From: Apoda limacodes | Taxonomy: Eukaryota > Arthropoda > Insecta > Lepidoptera > Limacodidae | Direction of reading: 5' to 3' | NCBI GenBank assembly: GCA_946406115.1 | Contig: OX291558.1 | Coordinates: forward strand, 15,616,205-15,680,204 | Length of the DNA: 64,000 nucleotides | Shown here: positions 58,098-64,000 of the stretch, one piece after another | Layout: the number at the start of each line of letters is the position of its first letter | How positions within the stretch are numbered: position 1 is the stretch's first letter | Notes under the pieces: generated by a model | What the model was told of the DNA's origin: nothing | Database searches by the model: none | Seen by the model: the letters and a program-made list of their open reading frames with translations, nothing else | Translations under genes and position numbers: made by a program

Positions 58098-58183
58098 GCT
58101 ATTTTTTGTCTAGCAAACAAGGTCCATAATTGTTGATATCTCAAAAATGGCGTCGCGTTTCGGTCTAAGTTGACCCTTAGTGG

Positions 58184-58300
58184 GTGCAGAGGCGGCTCAG
58201 TGGCTCAGTGGGTATTGAAATTACCTGCCTTCTAAACCAAGGGATGTAGGTTCGATGCCCGCTCAAGACAAACAGTTATTTAATAAACATAAGCGTTTAC
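58184..58300 (+). mobile_element. tRNA-derived SINE
   Basis: GCGGCTCAGTGGCTCAGTGG (A-box region) and GTAGGTTCGATGCCCGC (B-box), followed by a non-tRNA body CAAGACAAACAGTTATTTAA. Confidence 0.75.
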
Positions 58301-59084
58301 CTTTAGTGTGGTTGTTTTTTATTTTATTATATTTTATTTGTTTTATGACCACAAACAGAGGACACTAAGAACAGAGACAATACAAAAATTATTATGTTCA
58401 ATGTTTTTTTATGTATTATATGTACTTTTATATGTATTTAAAAAAGTATTTATATGCATAGGAACAAACAGCGCCATGTGTACTGGCTAAATATTATGCT
58501 ATTTATTAAAATAAAAAAAAACCCCCAAAAAAACAACTACTATAAATAAAAAGTCAATATTACGCTTTTGTCCAAAATTCCTTGGGTTTTATGTTCTACA
58601 CAGGACACAAGACATCAGCTCTGCTGCTGTCTATAGGAGTAAGGTAATCAGCAGGCTGTCTATTAGACAACGTCAGAACAAGGTTGTTAAATTAGATCAG
58701 TGTCATCATATTTACGTTGCATATCAAATTTACCAGTGTATACCAGTGAAAGAGATATATGAGATATGGCTGAGATCTATTGAACCACTGGATATCTACC
58801 AAATATCTCAATTTGACTAGATTTCAACAAAACAAACCGCATTGAAATCGGTTTATCCGGTTCATCGGTTCAGACAGAAGCTTCAGACTTTTATTCAACA
58901 CCTCTTTGTTTTTGGGGTTGGGTCGGGGTTTAACTATTGTTTATCCGTGATATCAATAGCTTGCTCTTTATCTTTAACTACAACCTCTTTTTTAAATACT
59001 TTATCGGGTAAATTGTAGCTTTTTAATTAAAATCCTGATACGATGAACACTCGCTGCTTTTACGGTACCGTAAATATATACAAA
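58301..59084. other. No recognised feature
   Basis: AT-rich spacer between the inverted pair. No gene. Confidence 0.4.
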
Positions 59085-59765
59085 AAAGAGCCGGCCAAGT
59101 GAGAGTCTGGCTCGCGCACTGGGGGTTAAGTACGAACCATGTGATCAACTCTTACAGGTTTATGCCTAATTAATCAGTTTTTTAATTTTTTCCTATATTC
59201 ATGAAGTAACATCTTGATTCTTGCCAAATTTCATGATTATAGATCAGCGGGAAATACCCCATAGGTTTTGATATGCGACAAAAATGACCGTATTTTGGAC
59301 ATATTTTTTTATTGCTTTGACTTGGAAGCTTTATTTTTTTACAGCTTAAATTAACCATAGACATTGGTATTTGATATTAATTTCAACTTGATAATTCCAC
59401 GCTTTCTTTTCACCACGGACAAACCTTTTTTTTAAGGTGTTATAACTACAAATTAACAAATTGCGGATTTCCGACATTTGTCATATAAGACCTTGCTTTG
59501 TGTCAAATTTAATGATTCTAGGACAACGGAAAGTACCCCATAAGTTTTGATTTGCATTCACAATGCTAAAAATGGCGTATTTTCGTTATAAAGCTTGGTT
59601 TTATTACAGCTTCAAGTTACCGTGTATTACCGTGGACCGTAGTATTTGATATTTATTTTAGCTTCCTACTTGACGCATTCCTGGGAAAAAAGGTCTTGAC
59701 AGACAGACGGACAACAAAGTGATCGTATAGGGGTGCCTTCCTTCCTTTTGAGGTACGCAACTCTG
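59085..59765 (-). repeat. GGTTCCGTACC repeat, long reverse copy
   Basis: Starts AAGAGCCGGCCAAGTGAGAG and ends CTTCCTTTTGAGGTACGCAA. It contains two related internal segments about 280 bp apart (GGAAATACCCCATAGGTTTT and GGAAAGTACCCCATAAGTTT). Confidence 0.8.
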
Positions 59766-59778
59766 AATAATAATTATG

Positions 59779-60271
59779 TATATGAGGTTTCTGTGTGCCT
59801 GTCTGTCTGTCACAGCATAATATGAAAAGGCTTTAAACATCTTTGAACATGACTGTGCCGGCTGCCGTGCACAGGGTATGGGTTTGATTTCCGCACTGGA
59901 CAAACATTTATGTGATAAACATTTGTGTTTGTCTCGAGTCTGGGTGTATTTATGTATGTATATGTACAATGAAAGTATATAAGTATATATCCGTTATCTG
60001 GTTTTTATAATACAAGCTTTGGTTATTTTGATACCAGATGGCGCTGTGTGATATGTCCATAAATTATTATTATTATATCTCAGTATCTAAAAAACTCTAT
60101 TTATACCCTATCTTCGAATATTTTAAGCCTGTATCCGAAGTTCCGAATTTAATTTTTTTCATACAAACTAATATTCTAATTTTAGTTCCATAATTTAGTT
60201 CTGTAGTTAAGGTTATTATTACTAATAATATTCTTACCTATAAACATTTCGCTATTCAAAAAACGTGTTAT
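59779..60271 (-). repeat. Right arm of the diverged inverted pair
   Basis: Inverted partner of 57577-58097. It contains a forward SINE segment with GTATGGGTTTGATTTCCGCA then CTGGACAAACATTTATGTGA. Confidence 0.85.
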
Positions 60272-60654
60272 TATTGTGCATGTATGTTTTGATATGACGT
60301 TATTTATTTAACGTTATTTGTCAAATAATTTGTGTTGAATAGTGTATAGGTTTATCCTTCCTCTTACTCTGAAACCACGGCAAAATTATTAAATTAATTC
60401 TGTCCATAATTCAATTCATGCATTCTTGGAAATTATTCAAATAACTTATTTACCTTATTGTCTGTAAGTTTAATTTGATCGTAACCGACTCTTAGGTATA
60501 CTTATTTCCAAAGGTATATCTACTACATATGTTTTTTTGTTTATGAACAAATTTCGTGACTTACAGAAATTGGATTTTTTTTTTTAATAAACAAAAATAA
60601 TATAATACTTATATAATAAATTATATAATAAATTTATGAATAAACCAAAATATG

Positions 60655-60712
60655 CGGTGAACACTTACCAACAGCGTAAGCCTGTTTGCCACCTTACTGG
60701 TATAAAAAAAGA
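60655..60712 (+). mobile_element. LINE 3' tail
   Basis: GGTGAACACTTACCAACAGC, then TGTTTGCCACCTTACTGGTA and an A-run. Confidence 0.7.
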
Positions 60713-60999
60713 CGCTAGGTAAGTAGTTATATCTACTTATTTAATAAGTTAATGGTTATTATACTTAATTAAAAATCTAAAATAATGGGCTACATTATAT
60801 TATTATACATATATAATTAATTTTTATAAGCCGTAAAATATCGCAAATTTAAAATCAGTATAGGAAATTATTTGTTTTTAATATTTATTTATTTGCCTTG
60901 TAGCAGCCTTGAAAAATCCCGGAAATATCGAAAAGCACGCAAATTAATCGCTAAATTACTTTTATGAGTTCAGTAAAAAAACGAGCAAAATGCGTGTCG

Positions 61000-61210
61000 T
61001 AACGCAATGGGTGCGGTGAGCCGCCCCGCGTCTGCGTGACCTTGCGTGCGAAATGTATAAAAAAGTGTGAAAACCGCCCCAACTGTTCGCAGTAGAGTGT
61101 AGGCAGCACCGCCGCAAAAGTATGTCCGCGTGTCGTTGTTAAGGCCATCTGCGGCCTACAACAGTAGCCAGTAGTAAGAAAAAAAAGCGTGCGTGACAAA
61201 ACACGTATGT
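61000..61210 (+). promoter_or_regulatory. GC-rich island with TATA box, candidate promoter
   Basis: A CpG-rich patch in AT-rich DNA. TATAAAAAA starts at 61056, and GTTCGCAGTAG, an initiator-like word, is centred 35 bp downstream (A at 61091). Downstream is a GGCCATCTGCGGCC inverted stem. No gene follows on the plus strand except a broken retroelement at 61459. It could be a promoter or first exon of an unseen gene, or the start of a mobile element. Unproven. Confidence 0.3.
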
Positions 61211-61458
61211 CTCTGAAAACACCAAGTTGGGTTGTGATGTATAAAAATTATTGCAGATAACTAATTTAATTTAAAAAAAACGGAATATTAATAGAGCCCT
61301 AGGTATTATTGTGTTTTAATTAAGATTTTTCAAACTCACTGTTAAGAAGTTAGCGGGGTTAAATTTTTAACTTTGCAAGCTCATAACTTGCAAAATATGC
61401 ACTTAAAACTCAAATTACATATTCAAAAGACCCATTAAACGATAACCCACAAAGTGAG

Positions 61459-62270
61459 GTGCGTGACAAAAATTTCATCTCTAGGATCAATGTAGGCACT
61501 AAAAGTAGGTATTACACCTATCATGATATTAGATACGATAAAACTCTAGAATTATTAGCCCATCAAATATATGCTGCTGATACTATGAAAAAGGAAAAAC
61601 AAGCCAGGCAATTAGGGGTATCGCAAAAAGTAATGAAATAATATCTAAATTACCAAATAAAATGCAAAGATGTATCCAAAGAGTTGTTGAAACGAAATCA
61701 TCACAATGGCTAACTATTATCCCCACTATTGCGAATAATACAGATCTCACAACTATCCAATTTAAGGATGCCCTAGCCGTATGTTATGCTCATGAACCTA
61801 TAAATCTCCCTCAAACTTGCGACAGATGTGGAGAAAGTGATTTTAACTTTAACCACGCACGTAACTGCAGAAAAGGTGGTCTAATAACACAAGGCCATAT
61901 TCAAGATAGAGATGATTGCAAACATTGGGCTGAATTAGCCTGGGGACCTAGTACAACAGAATCTATATTGCGTGATTCAAATACAAGTCAACCAGCATTG
62001 ATAAGTGACTTATTATTAAATGGTGAAATTGCAAGAATAGCGTTCTTTGACGTTAGCATAGTAAATGCTGATGCTTCCTTTTACAGCAACCTCACCTTAA
62101 AAAACAACACAAAGGCTTAGTAGAGAAAAACATTTAAATATGATCGTGCTGTAGAAGACTTAAGAGCGGCACTCACCCTACTAATTATCTCATGTGACGG
62201 CGCCCTAGGCATCGAATATTACAGTTCCTTAAAAAAACTGCATCTAAACTAAACGAGAAATGAGGAAAAG
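61459..62270 (+). pseudogene. Broken retroelement ORF, C-terminal part
   Basis: A frame at 61459-61641 ends at a stop. The reading continues in another frame at 61642-62120 ([17 protein letters not shown], then [21 protein letters not shown], a C-x2-C...H-x4-C motif followed by GGL.TQGH). After a further stop, a KYDRAVEDLRAAL ... SCDGALG block follows to about 62240. This order (MQR.VQ..., C..CG...HA..C.KGGL, SCDGALG) is that of the region downstream of the reverse transcriptase in a class of invertebrate retroelements. I cannot name the clade. The reverse transcriptase itself is absent. Dead copy with a frameshift near 61641. Confidence 0.65.
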
Positions 62271-64000
62271 CATGCTCTCAGATTATTTACTGGCTGAGAT
62301 ATTATCCATAAGGATAAGAGGCACAAGGAGACATATTAGATCCCTGGGCTGTGAAGACGGAGCCGGAATCCTATGAAGAAGGCAATGGAGCATCAACAAT
62401 TTGAACATATATAACTATGTATTTATTGATTTTTTCAGCATAAAATAAAATTTTGTGGTATTTAAAAATAAGGGTACCTATGTAGGTGAATACTTATCTT
62501 CTAAGAACGTTTAGGCCTAATATCATGGTAAAACTCCTTAAAAAATCTTTGCTTAACTGTACATTTGCATCACAGCTGCATTAACATACAAACAATGAGT
62601 AATAATAAAACGGTTGTTAGTTTCAACATTTTCCTTATTTTTATAAATATTTAGGATTCCATTGTAATCATGAAATTAATGGCTGAAAACCTTTAAGGTG
62701 GAACCATATCAAAAAAAAAACCAAGTTTTTTTGTATATATTTTTGTGTCACTTTAGATTTATTATTACACCACTCACATCAATGTTTTTGTGAATCTGTG
62801 GTAAACGGTGACACAATGATAACTAAAAACTTATTTTAAATTAAGAGCGCTATTGATATTTTTATTTCCCTCTTCGTCCAAATTTCAAAAACGTGTGTGT
62901 ACAGAAATATGTAACCAGTTACAAGCTATTTTAGAAAGTATTGTTATGTTTCTGAGATAAAAATGCGAGTTGTACATAGCATATCTGCTAAAACTTTTAG
63001 CAGAATTGCTATCTACAACTCAGTTTTATCCTAGAAGCAATACTTAACATTGATAAAATAGTTTATAACTGGTTACATATTTCTTTGAAATTCACTTTGC
63101 ACAAAGTAGATGAAGTAGAAAATATAAATATCAATTGGCGGCGCTAGTGGACGTCAGGAACCCTCTTAAGTCATAATATATTTTATTGTACACTGTTTGT
63201 TTGTCCAAATAAACTATTTGCACTTAATATCTTTTATTATTAACATATCGCCATAATCACATGAAACATATACATCCATAAAAAAACAGTCAATCATTGA
63301 AAAACCAGGGTTTTGTTACATTCATACCTTTAATAATAAATCTGATTATTTAATAAATTTATTAGCATTTATAGATGAAAATGCTTTTCGCGACCATAGT
63401 AAATAGCAGTGCATGATAATAACGCGTTTTGAGTTGCTAAATGTTTATAGATAGTTAAAGTTAAGTTTGTATGAGAAAATAAGATTTGGTTTCACCTTAA
63501 TACAGCCTTCACCGATTCTGTATATTTATTAGCATTTATACATATACCCACGCCGCAGAGTTGTCCAATTTGACAATAAACATTTATTTCAAACGCACAT
63601 AAATTATTGTGTAATAAAATATTTTACGAATTAAATTTAAAACCTTTATCTTTTTTTACCTTTATCTTAATGACAAGGTATTATAGTATTTTTAAAAGCG
63701 ACGTTTTTAAATGTTAATTAGATCTATTGGCATTCGTAGTTTAGTGTTACATTGATAAAAACTTCGTTTTTTTAAACAGTAGCTATAGGTATCATATTTC
63801 TGAATTGATTACAATGTTAGCAAAGACAAGCGGGGCATTTAGCCCCAATACATAGATTTGTTTAAACTAGCTTTTACCTATTGTTTTCCAATAATTCGAT
63901 TTTAAAAACGACTTTGGCAACGATAGCTACGCTACAGCTTGCTTGCAGTGGGTAATGATCTGACTGCTAAATCGAGGGGCTAAGGTGCGATTCTCGCACA
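62271..64000. other. AT-rich DNA, no recognised gene
   Basis: No supported gene. The last 100 bases contain TGCTAAATCGAGGGGCTAAGG and TGCGATTCTCGCACA, similar to a tRNA-type SINE head (compare 33230), cut by the window edge. Confidence 0.4.

Noticed and set aside
1..64000. CRISPR arrays, operons, bacterial features
   Set aside because: None seen. Spliced gene structure and repeats are eukaryotic; the satellite and minisatellites have no spacer-repeat organisation.

Overview
This window is nuclear DNA from a lepidopteran insect, probably a noctuoid moth. I infer this from the AT-rich composition, the many short GTAGGTA/TACCTAC tracts, and dense copies of repeat families typical of Lepidoptera: tRNA-derived SINEs, LINE 3' tails ending in TTTGCCACCTTAGTGGTATA, the GGTTCCGTACC/GAGTCCGACTCGCACTTG repeat, and TIR-bounded MITEs. 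The sequence does not give the species.

One conserved host gene is clearly visible and organises the window. It is a bZIP transcription factor of the ATF3/JDP2 class on the minus strand, reconstructed here as five exons between 39281 (5' leader acceptor) and 10966 (stop). All four introns have GT-AG ends and phase 0. The predicted protein is 405 residues: an S/T-rich N-terminus (exon 1), a short Ser/Pro linker (exon 2), a conserved IKAGLKLSIESKRK block plus acidic patch (exon 3), the basic region and start of the zipper (exon 4), and the end of the zipper plus a long Tyr/Thr-rich C-terminal tail (exon 5). The 5' leader continues into an upstream non-coding exon I could not locate. An AT-rich, repeat-poor stretch at 6890-10965 is best read as a long 3' UTR.

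Layout: 1-1600, tandem satellite of about 325 bp made of two related halves, running off the left edge; 1600-6890, intergenic with MITEs and LINE/SINE tails; 6890-10965, likely 3' UTR; 10966-12708, exons 5 and 4; 12709-21349, intron 3, which holds a 5.65-kb inverted repeat (arms 14708-16652 and 18599-20362) around a decayed Maverick/Polinton-type DNA polymerase B gene; 21350-21511, exon 3; 21512-31307, repeat-rich intron 2; 31308-31397, exon 2; 31398-38794, intron 1; 38795-39281, exon 1; 39282-64000, upstream DNA with many SINEs, MITEs, nested insertions, a second inverted pair (57577-58097 and 59779-60271), a GC-rich TATA-containing island near 61.0-61.2 kb and a broken retroelement ORF at 61459-62270.

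The most unusual object is the intron-3 inverted repeat. It lies inside the transcribed part of a stress/immune-type transcription factor gene, and its arms are nearly identical, so the pre-mRNA could fold into more than 1.5 kb of double-stranded RNA carrying mobile-element polymerase sequence. Nothing else in the window looks like a new multigene system. Most other open frames are chance frames or lie in repeats.
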